In this document: positions 17,032-26,482 of the stretch, one piece after another | Layout of the letters: each line of letters begins with the position of its first letter | How positions within the stretch are numbered: position 1 is the first letter of the stretch | Source: AWTP1-13 sp963820375 | GTDB lineage: Bacteria > Pseudomonadota > Alphaproteobacteria > Rhizobiales > Hyphomicrobiaceae | Length of the DNA: 64,000 bases | Direction: 5' to 3' | Assembly (NCBI GenBank): GCA_963820375.1 | Contig: CAWFZX010000022.1 | Span: 186,001-250,000, forward strand | Program-made: the position numbers and the translations under genes | The notes under the pieces: model-generated | Seen by the model: the letters and a program-made list of their open reading frames with translations, nothing else | The model's database searches: none | Told to the model about the DNA's origin: nothing

Positions 17032-17775
17032 TCAACGGCCGGCAACCGCGGCGCTGCGGATCAGTTCCAAAGCCGCCCGCGCATCGAGCCGACCGTCATA
17101 GAGAGCGCGACCGGCAATGGCACCTTGCAGCCTGGCGTGCTCCGGCCGCAGGAGAGCCTCAACATCCTCGATGCCGGCGAGACCGCCCGAGGCGACGATC
17201 GGAATGCTGGTTTCACGGGCAAGCGCCGCGGTGGCCTCGAGGTTTAGACCCTTGAGCACGCCATCGCGGGCAATGTCGGTATAAATGATGGCTGCGACGC
17301 CTGCGTCTTCGCAGCGCCGCGCCAGATCGAGCGCGGACAGCTCACTGGTGATCGCCCAGCCTTCGACGGCCACTTTGCCGCCTTTGGCATCGATACCAAC
17401 GGCAATGCGCCCTGGAAAGCGCCTGCAGGCTTGCCGAACCAGTTCCGGGTCGCGAACGGCGACGGTGCCTAGAATGACGCGGTTCACCCCCTTGTCGAGC
17501 CAACGTTCGATGGCGGCAAGGTTGCGAATACCACCGCCGAGTTGCACGGGAATTGTCACGGCCTGCAGGATCATCGCCACGGCGGATGCATTGACGGGCC
17601 GTCCGGCGAAGGCACCGTCGAGGTCGACCAGGTGGAGATAGCGAAAACCCTGATTCTCGAACAGCTTGGCCTGCGCCGCAGGATCTTCGTTGAAGACGGT
17701 GGCGGCCGCCATGTCCCCGAGCTTGAGGCGCACGCACTTGCCGTCTTTGAGATCGATGGCGGGAAACAGGATCAC
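17032..17775 (-). CDS. hisA: Phosphoribosylformimino-5-aminoimidazole carboxamide ribotide isomerase HisA
   Basis: HisA catalyses the Amadori rearrangement of ProFAR to PRFAR, the step before HisF. It is a 247-residue (beta/alpha)8 barrel starting MILFPAIDLKDGKCVRLK. The catalytic aspartates are in FPAIDLKDG (Asp8-like) and YTDIARDGVLKG, and phosphate loops at QLGGGIRN and VASGGLAG. Full length. It is transcribed toward hisF, as in most alphaproteobacterial his clusters, where hisB, hisH and hisE may lie beyond. An unknown gene on the plus strand starts 50 to 75 bases upstream of it. Confidence 0.96.
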   Translation of the reverse strand: MILFPAIDLKDGKCVRLKLGDMAAATVFNEDPAAQAKLFENQGFRYLHLVDLDGAFAGRPVNASAVAMILQAVTIPVQLGGGIRNLAAIERWLDKGVNRVILGTVAVRDPELVRQACRRFPGRIAVGIDAKGGKVAVEGWAITSELSALDLARRCEDAGVAAIIYTDIARDGVLKGLNLEATAALARETSIPIVASGGLAGIEDVEALLRPEHARLQGAIAGRALYDGRLDARAALELIRSAAVAGR

Positions 17776-17828
17776 GGCTGTGGGGTTCTCGCAGATGGGC
17801 GTCAGGTCGCAGCCATCAGTTTGCTCAT

Positions 17829-18185
17829 TTGTTCGGCGATCAATGGGGGATGTTGTTCGACAGTCAAGCCTTGAGTGTGGCCGATTGCCCCTGCAACCGC
17901 CCGGCGGCGCGCCCGCTAACGGAAACGGATGCCATCGACATTTGGATTGCCCGTTGGCTCAGGATCCGCCGCAAGGACATTCTGCTGCGCTATGGCTGCG
18001 ATCCACGTCGCCTGTATGACATCTGGGAACAACGGCGCTTTGCGGGCAGCCGCGACAAGGCCCTGGCAGTTTTCCGGGTGCGCTATCCGGGCCTGACGGA
18101 TCGGGTGGACTTCGGACCACATCAGCGCATTCCGCGTCGCCCGCCCTCAGATCTGCAGCCACGGCTGTTCGAGGCTGCCGATTGA
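17829..18185 (+). CDS. Conserved alphaproteobacterial protein of unknown function
   Basis: A 118-residue frame, or 111 residues if translation begins at the ATG at 17850 (MLFDSQAL). The central part is TETDAIDIWIARWLRIRRKD followed by CDPRRLYDIWEQRRF, which looks like a short, basic, helical domain; I recall similar small proteins in Rhodospirillales but know no function. It may bind nucleic acid because of its RWLRIRRKD and RRLYDIWEQRR segments, but that is speculation. It is divergent from hisA and convergent with the DUF533 gene, and likely stands alone. Confidence 0.6.
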   Translation: MFGDQWGMLFDSQALSVADCPCNRPAARPLTETDAIDIWIARWLRIRRKDILLRYGCDPRRLYDIWEQRRFAGSRDKALAVFRVRYPGLTDRVDFGPHQRIPRRPPSDLQPRLFEAAD

Positions 18186-18230
18186 GGCGCCAGCAGTCCG
18201 GGCCGGCAGCCCTCTCCTGCGCAACGAGCG

Positions 18231-19394
18231 CTAGGTGCGGCGGGCGGCCGCATCAATATGCGCGGCGAGCTGGCGCTCGATGCCGAGGCGTTCGGCTAAG
18301 GTCGTCAGGAAGGCATGTTCTTCCTCGCTGTCGACATCCACAGCGATGCGTGCGGCGGTGTAGACCTGAACGGCCTGCTCGCGCGAGGAGACCTCGCGTG
18401 CGAGATCGGCGGGCGCAGCTGGACGCTGGACTTCCTGCATCAGAAACCGCTGTGCCTCGGCCGGGGCGCCCGCCTGCCGCAAGTTGCCCAAGATATTCTG
18501 GCGCTCGCTAGCGTCCATGCGGCCGTCGGCGGCGGCAGCGGCAATCATGGTGCGGATCAGCAAGCTTGCACCGTTGTTGCTTAGCGCGCCGGGCTCGAAA
18601 CCGGAGCCTTCCGGTGCCACCAGCAGAGTTTGCTGCCGATCGGACGGGCCGGCGCCGGTGGCGGGCGCCTGACCCTGCTGGTAGTTCTGGTAGGCCTTAT
18701 AGGCAAGGCCGCCAATCAGGGCGAGGCCACCCAGCTTCGCCGCCGTTGCAGCCAGCGAGCGGCCAGCTTGCGTGCCCAGAATGAGCGCGCCGAGACCGCC
18801 GAGCGCAGCGCCAGCACCGATCTGGTTGTCAGCGATCAGAGCCTTGAGCTGGGCAAGAATTTGCTCAGGGGTTTTGCCGGTCATCTGCTCGATGGCTTCA
18901 CGCGAATGTTTCGAAGCCCCGGTCGCCATATCCGCCCGGTCGGCACCCTCGCGCACCCCTGCGGCAGCCTGCCCCAAGACTTGACCGAGAACATCGAAGA
19001 TGCCTCCACGGCCCTGACTGGTCTGCTGGCGCAACTTCTCGAGCAGATCGCCGAGGCCGCCGCCCGCTGCACCGCCGACGCCCTTCTTCTCGGGCGCATC
19101 GCCATTGCCGAGGACGCTGCGCAGCAGATCCTCAAGGCTCGTTGCGGCCGGCAGGGCAGCCGTGCCCGAGGGCGCAGACGTGCCCTCCAGCGGCGCGTTG
19201 GCCGGCCGCTCGCCAGCGCCCCCCTGGGGAAATGGCGAGCTTGGCGGCACCGCCTGGCCTTCCACCGACCGGTCTGCGGGAGCGACCTGCCCGGGCCAAT
19301 CGGACAGCTTTTCTGAGCGGGAAGGCGACCGCTGTTGCTGCGCTCGCGCGCCGCCGCGGAGCAGTTCGTCGAGAATGCTGCGTACGTCAAACAT
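18231..19394 (-). CDS. DUF533 (YebE/TerB-like) inner-membrane protein
   Basis: A 387-residue protein beginning at the ATG at 19394 (MFDVRSILDELLRGGARAQQ), which has a strong ribosome site (GGAGGAT) just upstream; the frame is open further to 19427. The first 170 residues are low-complexity and rich in Ala, Pro and Gly. A hydrophobic Gly/Ala segment (LGGLGALILGTQAGRSLAAT and GGLALIGGLAYKAYQNYQQG) follows, which is the DUF533 signature. The C-terminus is a TerB-like helical domain (IRTMIAAAAADGRMDASERQ). Function is unknown; E. coli YebE is a Cpx-regulated envelope protein. It stands alone between hisA and the RND operon. Confidence 0.85.
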   Translation of the reverse strand: MFDVRSILDELLRGGARAQQQRSPSRSEKLSDWPGQVAPADRSVEGQAVPPSSPFPQGGAGERPANAPLEGTSAPSGTAALPAATSLEDLLRSVLGNGDAPEKKGVGGAAGGGLGDLLEKLRQQTSQGRGGIFDVLGQVLGQAAAGVREGADRADMATGASKHSREAIEQMTGKTPEQILAQLKALIADNQIGAGAALGGLGALILGTQAGRSLAATAAKLGGLALIGGLAYKAYQNYQQGQAPATGAGPSDRQQTLLVAPEGSGFEPGALSNNGASLLIRTMIAAAAADGRMDASERQNILGNLRQAGAPAEAQRFLMQEVQRPAAPADLAREVSSREQAVQVYTAARIAVDVDSEEEHAFLTTLAERLGIERQLAAHIDAAARRT

Positions 19395-19511
19395 TGGGAT
19401 CCTCCGCTCACGCAGATATCCCCCCACGACTTGAGCCTAGGCCGGAGAAAGCGACCCTGCAACGCGGGGATTAGTGGCGGCAGGTCTGTAGATTTTCGTC
19501 GGTAGGCGCCC

Positions 19512-22500
19512 CTACTCGGCGGCCATCGCAAGGCTTGCAGGGTCGGCTTGGCGTCCGCGCCGGCCAGGCGTTAGATCCGGGGCGGCCGGTTCGTCGGTTT
19601 CGCCGACAAAGCGTCGGCAGCAACGCCAGATGCTGCCACCAACGTCATCCATGACGGTGAACACGGCCGGCACGAACACCAGCGAGAGCACCGTCGATGA
19701 CAGCAGTCCGCCGATCACGGCGATGGCCATCGGCGCGCGGAACTCGCCGCCCGAGCCGAGGCCGAACGCCGACGGCAGCATGCCACCGATCATGGCTATG
19801 GTGGTCATCACAATGGGGCGGGCACGCTTGCGTCCCGCTTCGACGACAGCATCGAGCCGCGGCACACCGCGTGCAATCTCCTCGATGGCAACATCGACCA
19901 GCATGATGGCGTTCTTGGTGACAATACCCATCAACATCAGAACACCGATCACCACCGGCAGGCTCATTGGCTTGGCGGTGATAGCGAGGGCGACGATGGC
20001 GCCGCCGATCGATAGCGGCAGCGAGAACAGGATCGTCACCGGCTGCAGAAAACTGCCGAACAGTAGCACCAGGACGGCGTACACCATCATGATCCCAGCC
20101 CCCATGGCCTTGGCAAAGCTCTCAAACACTTCAGCCATGATCTCGGCATCGCCGAACTGTCTGATCTCGACCTGCGGCGGCAACTGCTTTGCGGCCGGTT
20201 GCGCCATGACGTGCTCAACCGCCTTTCCTAGCGGGGTATCGCCCACCAGATCCGCACCGATGACAACGCGGCGGCTGCGATCGTAGCGGTCTATGGCCGT
20301 CGGCCCTTGACCCAGTTCAAAGCGCGCAACGGTCGTCAGCGGCACCGCTGCGCCAGAGCCGGTCGGGACCTTGAGCGATTCGAGCATCTGCCGGTCGCGG
20401 CGCGCACGCTCCTCGAGCTGGACACGAATCGGGACCTGACGGTCGCCCACGTCGAACTTGGCGAGGTTGGCGCCGATGTCGCCGATGGTGGCGATGCGCA
20501 CCGCCTCGGAAATTGCCTCCGTGGATACACCCAGCTCGGCGGCAACCTCAGCGTTGGGCACCACACGTAGTTCGGGTCGGTCGAGCTCGGCGCTGGAAAC
20601 GACGTTGGCTAACAGTGCAATGCGCTTGGCCTGGCTGGTGAGTGCGGCGGCCGCATGCGTTACGGCCTCGGCGTCGCGTCCGCTAACGACGAGCTGAAAT
20701 TGCCGTTGGCCATTGTCCTTCAGGAACCAGTAGCGGATGTCGGGCAGATCATTGAGGCTGGCGCCAATTCGTAGTTGCACCTCGCTCTGGAGCAGCTCGC
20801 GGCGCTCCTTTTCCAGCAGATTGATGACCAGCGTCGCCTTGCGCACTTCAGCGCCTGAGCCCATGACGCGCCCGCCGTTGACGAATATGCTGGCCACTTC
20901 CGGCCGCTCGCGCGCCTTGCGCACAATCTTGTCGGTGACGGCCTTGGTTTCCTCGAGGCGCGAGCCCGGCGGTAGCTCGACGGCGAGCAGCATGCGGGCG
21001 CTGTCCTCGGCCGGCAGGAAGCCGGCGGGGAGCAAATAGAAACTGCCCACCGAGGCGGCGAAAATCATCAGCCCAAGCGTCACCGCCTGATAGCGATGCA
21101 AGGCGGACCACCGCACGAGGCGCGTGTAGGCCTGCAGCAGCCGGCCTTCCCGCTGCCTCAGGGCGGAGGCGCGTAGAAAATAGGCCGCAAGCAGCGGCGT
21201 GATTAGGCGCGCCACCAGCAGCGAGAAAAACACGGCGAATGCTACTACCAAGCCGAACTGCTTGAAATATTGGCCGGCAATGCCGCCCATAAAGCTCACC
21301 GGCACGAATACCGCAATGATGCTGAGCGTGATGGCGATCACCGCCAGGCCAATCTCGTCAGCGGCTTCGAGCGCAGCGCGGTAGGCCGATTTGCCCATGC
21401 GCATGTGGCGCACGATATTCTCGATTTCGACGATGGCGTCGTCGACCAGAATGCCGGTGACGATGGTAATGGCCAACAGGCTGACGAGGTTAAGGGAAAA
21501 GCCGGCGGCGTCGATGGCCCAGAAGGCAGGGATGATCGATAGCGGCAGGGCGATGGCCGCGATCAGGGTCGCACGCCAGTCGCCCAAAAAGATGAAGACC
21601 ACCGCGATCGCCAGGATCGCACCCTCGATCAGCGTCTTCATGGTCGATCGGTAGGCACCGAGCGTATAGTTCACCATGCTGTCGAGCTGCTTGAACTCGA
21701 CGTCCGGATGCGCCCGCTGCAGTTGGGCAATCTTTTCGGCCACGTCGGCTGCCACAACGGTGTCGCTTGCCCCCTTGGCGCGCGAGATGGCAAAAGCGAC
21801 GATCGGCTTGCCATCGAGCGTGGCAAAAGACCGCTCTTCGGCGATGCCGTCGCTCACCGTGCCCAGCTGATCGAGCCGGACCTTGCGGCCCTTTGGTAGG
21901 GAGATCATGCTGGCAGCCAGATCGCTGACCGACTGCTTGCCCGCCAGGGTGCGAATGGCCTGCTCGCGCCCGCCGATCTCGCCCCGGCCACCGGCAAGAT
22001 CGACGTTGGTGGCTCGCAGTTGTCGGTTCACGTCACCGGCGGTGATGTCGAAGGCCAGCAGCCGATCCGGATCGAGTGCGATCCTGATCTCACGCTCCGC
22101 ACCGCCGAAGCGTTCGATCTGCGACACGCCCTTGACCCCCTGCAAAGCGCGTATGACCACGTCATCGACGAACCAGGAGAGCTGTTCGGGGGTTTTGCCG
22201 GGAGCGCGCGCGCCGTAGGTTATGATCGGCAAACCCTCGATCTCAACGCGCGTGACAATGGGCTCATCGATGGTGCGCGGCAGCTCGGCGCGGACGCGCG
22301 AGATGGCATCCTTGACGTCGTTGAGAGCGCGATCCTGGTTCACCTCAAGGCGGAATTCGAGGGTGGTGATGGAGGAGCCTTCGGTGACGGCCGAGGTCTG
22401 GTGTTTGATGCCGTGCACGCCGGCGATGGCATCCTCGACCTTTTTGGTGACTTGAACCTCGAGCTCAGACGGCGCCGCGCCCGCCTGGGATATGCGCACC

Positions 22501-22643
22501 TGCACGATCGGCACGTCGATATTGGGAAAGCGGGTAATGGGCAGCTCAGCGAAGCTCACATAGCCGAGCGCGAGCAGCACCATAAACAGCACGAGCGCCG
22601 GCACCGGCTTGCGGATCGACCATGCCGAGACGTTCCAATTCAT
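19512..22643 (-). CDS. RND family efflux transporter permease (HAE1/AcrB-type)
   Basis: The 1043-residue inner-membrane pump of a tripartite efflux system, driven by the proton gradient. It starts MNWNVSAWSIRKPVPALVLF with a first transmembrane helix, followed by a large periplasmic domain with PNIDVPIVQVR. The second helix group includes the charged motif GILVDDAIVEIEN, and the second half begins again near LSALHRYQAVTLG with a matching duplication. The C-terminal half has ITAKPMSLPVVIGVLMLMGI and KNAIMLVDVA. Its start overlaps the stop of the adaptor gene by four bases (ATGA), showing translational coupling. Substrate unknown. The outer-membrane partner is not encoded here. Confidence 0.93.
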   Translation of the reverse strand: MNWNVSAWSIRKPVPALVLFMVLLALGYVSFAELPITRFPNIDVPIVQVRISQAGAAPSELEVQVTKKVEDAIAGVHGIKHQTSAVTEGSSITTLEFRLEVNQDRALNDVKDAISRVRAELPRTIDEPIVTRVEIEGLPIITYGARAPGKTPEQLSWFVDDVVIRALQGVKGVSQIERFGGAEREIRIALDPDRLLAFDITAGDVNRQLRATNVDLAGGRGEIGGREQAIRTLAGKQSVSDLAASMISLPKGRKVRLDQLGTVSDGIAEERSFATLDGKPIVAFAISRAKGASDTVVAADVAEKIAQLQRAHPDVEFKQLDSMVNYTLGAYRSTMKTLIEGAILAIAVVFIFLGDWRATLIAAIALPLSIIPAFWAIDAAGFSLNLVSLLAITIVTGILVDDAIVEIENIVRHMRMGKSAYRAALEAADEIGLAVIAITLSIIAVFVPVSFMGGIAGQYFKQFGLVVAFAVFFSLLVARLITPLLAAYFLRASALRQREGRLLQAYTRLVRWSALHRYQAVTLGLMIFAASVGSFYLLPAGFLPAEDSARMLLAVELPPGSRLEETKAVTDKIVRKARERPEVASIFVNGGRVMGSGAEVRKATLVINLLEKERRELLQSEVQLRIGASLNDLPDIRYWFLKDNGQRQFQLVVSGRDAEAVTHAAAALTSQAKRIALLANVVSSAELDRPELRVVPNAEVAAELGVSTEAISEAVRIATIGDIGANLAKFDVGDRQVPIRVQLEERARRDRQMLESLKVPTGSGAAVPLTTVARFELGQGPTAIDRYDRSRRVVIGADLVGDTPLGKAVEHVMAQPAAKQLPPQVEIRQFGDAEIMAEVFESFAKAMGAGIMMVYAVLVLLFGSFLQPVTILFSLPLSIGGAIVALAITAKPMSLPVVIGVLMLMGIVTKNAIMLVDVAIEEIARGVPRLDAVVEAGRKRARPIVMTTIAMIGGMLPSAFGLGSGGEFRAPMAIAVIGGLLSSTVLSLVFVPAVFTVMDDVGGSIWRCCRRFVGETDEPAAPDLTPGRRGRQADPASLAMAAE

Positions 22644-23845
22644 CGAGCGACCTCACCTGCGCCCGTCTGTTCACCGACCGGGCGGACCAAATCGCCGTCA
22701 CGCAAAAACGTGCCGGAGCGGGCGACCACCAGATCACCTTCGCTGAGACCCGCGCGAACCTCGACCATACTGCCGCTCGACAATCCCGTTTTGATCTTGC
22801 GGGTTTCGACGCGATTGTTGTGGATTAGCTGGGCCACCGGCCCCTCGGGTCCGAACAGCACTGCCGCGGCCGGAACCGCGAGACCCTCGCCTGTTGCGGT
22901 CTCAATCACGCCACGGGCAAAGGAGCCGACGCGCAGGGTTGGATTGTCGCCCAAATAGATCCGCACGCGGCCAAGCCGCGTCGCCTTGTCGACCTCGGGT
23001 GAGACGAGGCGCACCGTCCCCATTACCTCGCCCGATCCGGCGACTTCGACGCGAGCGGGCTGTCCAATCCGCACGGCCGCCAGGCGGGTCTCGGGGACCT
23101 CGGCGTCGAGTTCCACTTCACCGTTGGCAACGATGCGGAACATGGGCTCGGCAGCACCCGCGGCAAATCCACCGATGCGTGCCATGCGGCGGCTGACAAC
23201 GCCATCGGCCGGAGCGATCACCTCGGTGCGACCGCGCCGCCACAATAGTTCGCGTCGCTGGGCCTCGACCTGGGCTTTTTCCGCTTCCGCCACCTTCAGT
23301 CCATCGCCGGCGGCCAGCAGCTGCGCTTGCGCCGTACGCGCCGCCTGTTCGCGCTGGTCATAGGCGCTTTCAGCCAAGTGACCGGCCGCGCGCAAGGGCT
23401 TGGCGCGTTCGAAGGCATTGTTGGCCTCCAGCAACCGGGCTTCGGCCTGAACGATCCCGCTCCTGGCCTGCGCGGCGGCCGCCTGCGCGCGCGCATGCGC
23501 GGCGTCGTTTTGTGCGAGCTGGGCTTCAAGCGTGTCGGCCACGAGGCGGGCGAGTACGTCGCCCCTCTTCACGCGCATACCCTCCTCGGCCAGCACTTCG
23601 GTGACCCGCAGGCCCTCCACCTCTGGCCCAACCAGAACCTCCTCGCGGGCCGCCAGCGAACCGGTCGTCAGCACGGTCTCGGTGAACTGCGCCGGCGCCA
23701 CGCGCGCAACGGTGACGGCTGCAGCCAGCATTTCCTCCGGCTGCGGCAGCGCAGCGCGCTTGGGCGAAGGCTGCGCGACCAGCGTTACGGCGACGCCGAC
23801 TGCTGCCAGCAGCGCAAACAAGCCGATGCCCAGTTTCCTTAGCAT
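22640..23845 (-). CDS. RND efflux periplasmic adaptor (membrane fusion protein)
   Basis: A 401-residue membrane fusion protein linking the RND pump to an outer-membrane channel. It starts MLRKLGIGLFALLAAVGVAV, a single N-terminal hydrophobic segment. A lipoyl-like half (VLVGPEVEGLRVTEVLAEEG) is followed by an alpha-helical hairpin rich in Ala and Gln (about 110-215), then the second lipoyl half (RTEVIAPADGVVSRRMARIG) and beta-barrel domain. It starts 36 bases after the TetR gene stop and ends inside the pump start codon, so the three genes are one operon. Length is usual. Confidence 0.92.
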   Translation of the reverse strand: MLRKLGIGLFALLAAVGVAVTLVAQPSPKRAALPQPEEMLAAAVTVARVAPAQFTETVLTTGSLAAREEVLVGPEVEGLRVTEVLAEEGMRVKRGDVLARLVADTLEAQLAQNDAAHARAQAAAAQARSGIVQAEARLLEANNAFERAKPLRAAGHLAESAYDQREQAARTAQAQLLAAGDGLKVAEAEKAQVEAQRRELLWRRGRTEVIAPADGVVSRRMARIGGFAAGAAEPMFRIVANGEVELDAEVPETRLAAVRIGQPARVEVAGSGEVMGTVRLVSPEVDKATRLGRVRIYLGDNPTLRVGSFARGVIETATGEGLAVPAAAVLFGPEGPVAQLIHNNRVETRKIKTGLSSGSMVEVRAGLSEGDLVVARSGTFLRDGDLVRPVGEQTGAGEVAR

Positions 23846-23881
23846 TTGTCCCTCCCCCCGGTGACCACAGTCGGGCTGCTT

Positions 23882-24478
23882 TCAATGCTTAGGGTTGAGC
23901 AGGGTTTCGATGAGCTTGAGCACGGCGGGCATGACCCGCTGCGCATCGAAGGCGGGATCGACGGCCCGGCGCCAAAACATGCCGTCGGCGACAACAAGAA
24001 AGGCCTTGACGGTGGTCGGGATGTCGAGCGCGGGCGCGATGCGGCCCTCTTGCTGCAGCTTGTGAAACAGCGTCTCGAAGCTGTCGACGAGATAGCGATC
24101 GAAGCGGCGGAAGATCTCACCCACGCGCGGGTTGCGTGTCGACTCAAGGCCGATGTCGATCGACATACGGTGGTCCTTGGCCGCATCCTCCAGGAAATAT
24201 TGCTCGCCAAGGGCGCGCAGGGCCTGCATGAAATCGGGCGCGTCGGCCAAGGCCTCGAGCCGTTCGGCGAATTCTTGCCGGTCCCGCTCGGAAATGCCCG
24301 CGATCAGCGCTTCCTTGCTGTCGAAGTAAACGTAAAGCGCTCCGGGGCTGATGGCAGCCGCGCGGCAGATGTCCTGCATGGTCGTGCGATGAAAGCCGGC
24401 GTTTGCAATGCAGCGTTCGGCGGCATCCAAAATATGCGCGCGGCGCGCGTGCTGGGTTTCAGGTTTGAGCTTCGGCAT
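23882..24478 (-). CDS. TetR family transcriptional regulator
   Basis: A 198-residue repressor, from the ATG at 24478 (MPKLKPETQHARRAHILDAA). A longer frame runs to 24898 but adds unrelated sequence. The helix-turn-helix reads AGFHRTTMQDICRAAAISPG and ALYVYFDSKEALIAGI, classic TetR. The C-terminal ligand-binding domain is helical. It is the first gene of the efflux operon and probably represses itself and the pump, via the inverted repeat at 24552-24569. The inducer is unknown; efflux-linked TetR proteins usually respond to pump substrates. Confidence 0.92.
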   Translation of the reverse strand: MPKLKPETQHARRAHILDAAERCIANAGFHRTTMQDICRAAAISPGALYVYFDSKEALIAGISERDRQEFAERLEALADAPDFMQALRALGEQYFLEDAAKDHRMSIDIGLESTRNPRVGEIFRRFDRYLVDSFETLFHKLQQEGRIAPALDIPTTVKAFLVVADGMFWRRAVDPAFDAQRVMPAVLKLIETLLNPKH

Positions 24479-24551
24479 TGATCCGCCTGTGTATTCTAAG
24501 ATCGGCGCGAGCCGGAGGTCCGGCGTCAGCCGCATTTGCATTGCACAAAAC

Positions 24552-24569
24552 AAAACGAATGATCGTTTT
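24552..24569. promoter_or_regulatory. Probable TetR operator upstream of the efflux operon
   Basis: AAAACGA, then ATGA, then TCGTTTT: two perfect 7-base arms around a 4-base spacer, 74 bases upstream of the tetR start. The surrounding AT-rich stretch suits a promoter. A site of this size and place is what a TetR dimer needs. Binding is inferred, not shown. Confidence 0.65.
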
Positions 24570-24578
24570 ATTTGCAAA

Positions 24579-24995
24579 AAAGAGGCAAAGTCATGGCGGG
24601 GGGACGCCAATGCGCGTTGGGGGTGCGTCACAAGCCCGTGAGCCCGCTGCCGGCGCCGGCGCCCGAACGGGCAGCAAGCGCCCGCGCACGGCAACCGCCG
24701 GCCGCGCCGGGGCGGTGGCCTTTGCTGGAGGACGAAAGAAGAAGGCACCTTGGCGGATGCCTTGGTGCCTTGAGGACTACGTCGATCCGGCTGTGGAGGG
24801 AAGCGAAGCCGAACCTTGTGCTGAAACGTGCTCCCGCAGCAGGCGTTCCCTCCCCCAGACGGGTCCCCGCGAACCCAGCCTGGCTGGGAAAGCTGCAAAA
24901 CCTGGGCTTGCGCCTGCAGGGGCCGGGCCGCTGTAGTCGTGCTGGCGCTTCACATGCTACCTGAATGAGGTTGCCCTCTTCCGCGAGCCCTTCCC
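24579..24995. other. Intergenic region with a long inverted repeat
   Basis: No gene is supported here, although frames are open on both strands because of the high GC content. At 24742-24771 the arms AAGGCACC and GGTGCCTT are exact inverted repeats 14 bases apart and could form a hairpin, but no U-run follows. The stretch may carry the promoter of the CoA-transferase gene. Confidence 0.4.
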
Positions 24996-26225
24996 ATGAT
25001 CCCGCTGCTCAAAGGCCTGCGCATCCTGGACTTGACGTCGGTCATTCTCGGCCCCTATGCGACCCAGATTCTCGGCGACCTCGGGGCCGAAGTGATCAAG
25101 GTCGAACCACCCGAGGGCGACAGCATGCGACCCGTAGCCCCGGTGGCCGCACCCGGCATCAGCGCCATCTTCGCCAACAACAACCGCAACAAGCGTTCTG
25201 TTGCGCTGGACCTCAAAAGCGAGGCGGGCAAGGCCGCCCTGTTGAAGCTGCTGCCGACCGCCGATGCCCTGGTGCACAACATGCGCCAGGAGGCCATGGA
25301 TAAGCTGGGTTTCACCTTTAAGGCGGTACGCGCGGCAAGCCCGCGGATTGTCTATGCGGCGGCCGTGGGCTTTGGCCGGCAGGGACGCTACGCCGGCAAA
25401 CCGGCCTATGACGATGTGATCCAGGCGGCCTCGGGCTTTGCCGGTCTGTTCGAGATGCGGGACGGCACCCCGCTTTATGCGCCGACAATTGCCGCCGACA
25501 AAATCTCGGGCCTGCATCTCGCCTATGCCCTGCTGGCAGCTCTCCTCTATCGCGAACGCAGTGGTGAGGTACCCGGTTATATCGAGGTGCCGATGTTTGA
25601 GCTGATGGCCGCGTTCAGCTTGAGCGAGCACCTGAGTGCGGCGACCTTCGAGGCGAGTGGGAGTGTCGGCTACACCCGCGTCCTATCCCGTGGTCGTCGT
25701 CCTTACAAGACCAAGGATGGTTGGATTGGCGTATTGCCCTATACACTGCGCAACTGGACCAAGGTGTTGCGTGAGATCGGGCGCGCTGATGTCTGCGAGC
25801 AGCCCTGGTTCAGCAATGCGACCGAGCGCAGCCGTCGCGTCGACGATCTCTACGACATGCTGGCGACGGTTCTACCGTCGCGAACGTCTGCGGAATGGCT
25901 CGCACTCTTCAAAGAGCTCGACATTCCTTCCCAGCCTGTGCGCAGGCCATGCGAGCTGCTGGATGATCCGCATTTGGCCGACGTGGGCTTCTTCACCCCC
26001 AATTTCGCGCAGGACACGCCGGTCAGGCGTACGTTGCGCCAGGCGGTCAATATCGAGGCCATGCCGGTCGAGCCCGACCTGCCGCCTCCGGCTCTCGGCG
26101 CAGACACGGCCAATGTACTCCGCCAGGCCGGCTGCAGCGAAGCCGAGATTGCAAACGCGCGGACACAAGCCAGCAGCGCGTCCTCAGACGGCAAGTCCTC
26201 ATTGCAAGAGCCAAGTCCTCATTGA
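24996..26225 (+). CDS. Family III CoA-transferase (CaiB/BaiF)
   Basis: A 409-residue family III CoA-transferase that moves CoA between carboxylic acids. It starts MIPLLKGLRILDLTSVILGP, and shows GDLGAEVIKVEPPEGDSMR, NNNRNKRSVALDLKS and AYDDVIQAASG, with the Asp of AYDD corresponding to the catalytic Asp169 of formyl-CoA transferase. Substrate not predictable. The nearby thiolase might act in the same degradation pathway, but that gene is on the other strand, so no operon is implied. The C-terminal 20 residues are low-complexity (Ser/Ala-rich), with a near-duplication of the words for CA-AGAGCCAAGTCC at 26203-26221. Confidence 0.92.
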   Translation: MIPLLKGLRILDLTSVILGPYATQILGDLGAEVIKVEPPEGDSMRPVAPVAAPGISAIFANNNRNKRSVALDLKSEAGKAALLKLLPTADALVHNMRQEAMDKLGFTFKAVRAASPRIVYAAAVGFGRQGRYAGKPAYDDVIQAASGFAGLFEMRDGTPLYAPTIAADKISGLHLAYALLAALLYRERSGEVPGYIEVPMFELMAAFSLSEHLSAATFEASGSVGYTRVLSRGRRPYKTKDGWIGVLPYTLRNWTKVLREIGRADVCEQPWFSNATERSRRVDDLYDMLATVLPSRTSAEWLALFKELDIPSQPVRRPCELLDDPHLADVGFFTPNFAQDTPVRRTLRQAVNIEAMPVEPDLPPPALGADTANVLRQAGCSEAEIANARTQASSASSDGKSSLQEPSPH

Positions 26226-26236
26226 AGCAGCCAAGG

Positions 26237-26482
26237 TCAACGCCGCAGCGCAGCCGGTGATTGTTGTCCGCCCATGTGCTGGGCGATCGGCTCCAGGACG
26301 ATACAGGCCTGGAAGTGTGGCGCGCTCGCGTTCCTGTTGCGGCGGTCCCGTTCGGCCTCCGCTTCCCCACAACTGGCGTGTTGAGAAACCAGCAACGGGC
26401 GTCCGTCCGGCTCGCCATGCTCGATGACGAGCCAGGTATTGCGAGGAAGCCAGGTATCGCGAGGAAGATTGTGCGAGTTCAT
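26237..26482 (-). CDS. Small protein of unknown function
   Basis: An 81-residue protein supported mainly by a strong ribosome site (AAGGAGGAT, 7 bases before the ATG at 26482). The N-terminus reads MNSHNLPRDTWLPRNTWL, where PRDTWL and PRNTWL come from a tandem 18-base duplication at 26431-26466. The middle reads VIEHGEPDGRPLLVSQHASC. There is no membrane segment or known domain. It faces the CoA-transferase tail and lies 180 bases from another small gene on the same strand. Both seem to be free-standing small proteins of the type common in alphaproteobacteria. Confidence 0.5.
   Translation of the reverse strand: MNSHNLPRDTWLPRNTWLVIEHGEPDGRPLLVSQHASCGEAEAERDRRNRNASAPHFQACIVLEPIAQHMGGQQSPAALRR

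Noticed and set aside
22020..22958. Open frame of 312 codons on the plus strand
   Set aside because: It is antisense across the junction of the RND pump and adaptor genes and has no protein features.
24742..24771. Hairpin with words like the 5' end of 23S rRNA (GGCGGATGCCTTGG)
   Set aside because: The likeness covers only about 14 bases; the flanking DNA does not match rRNA. Kept only as an inverted repeat.
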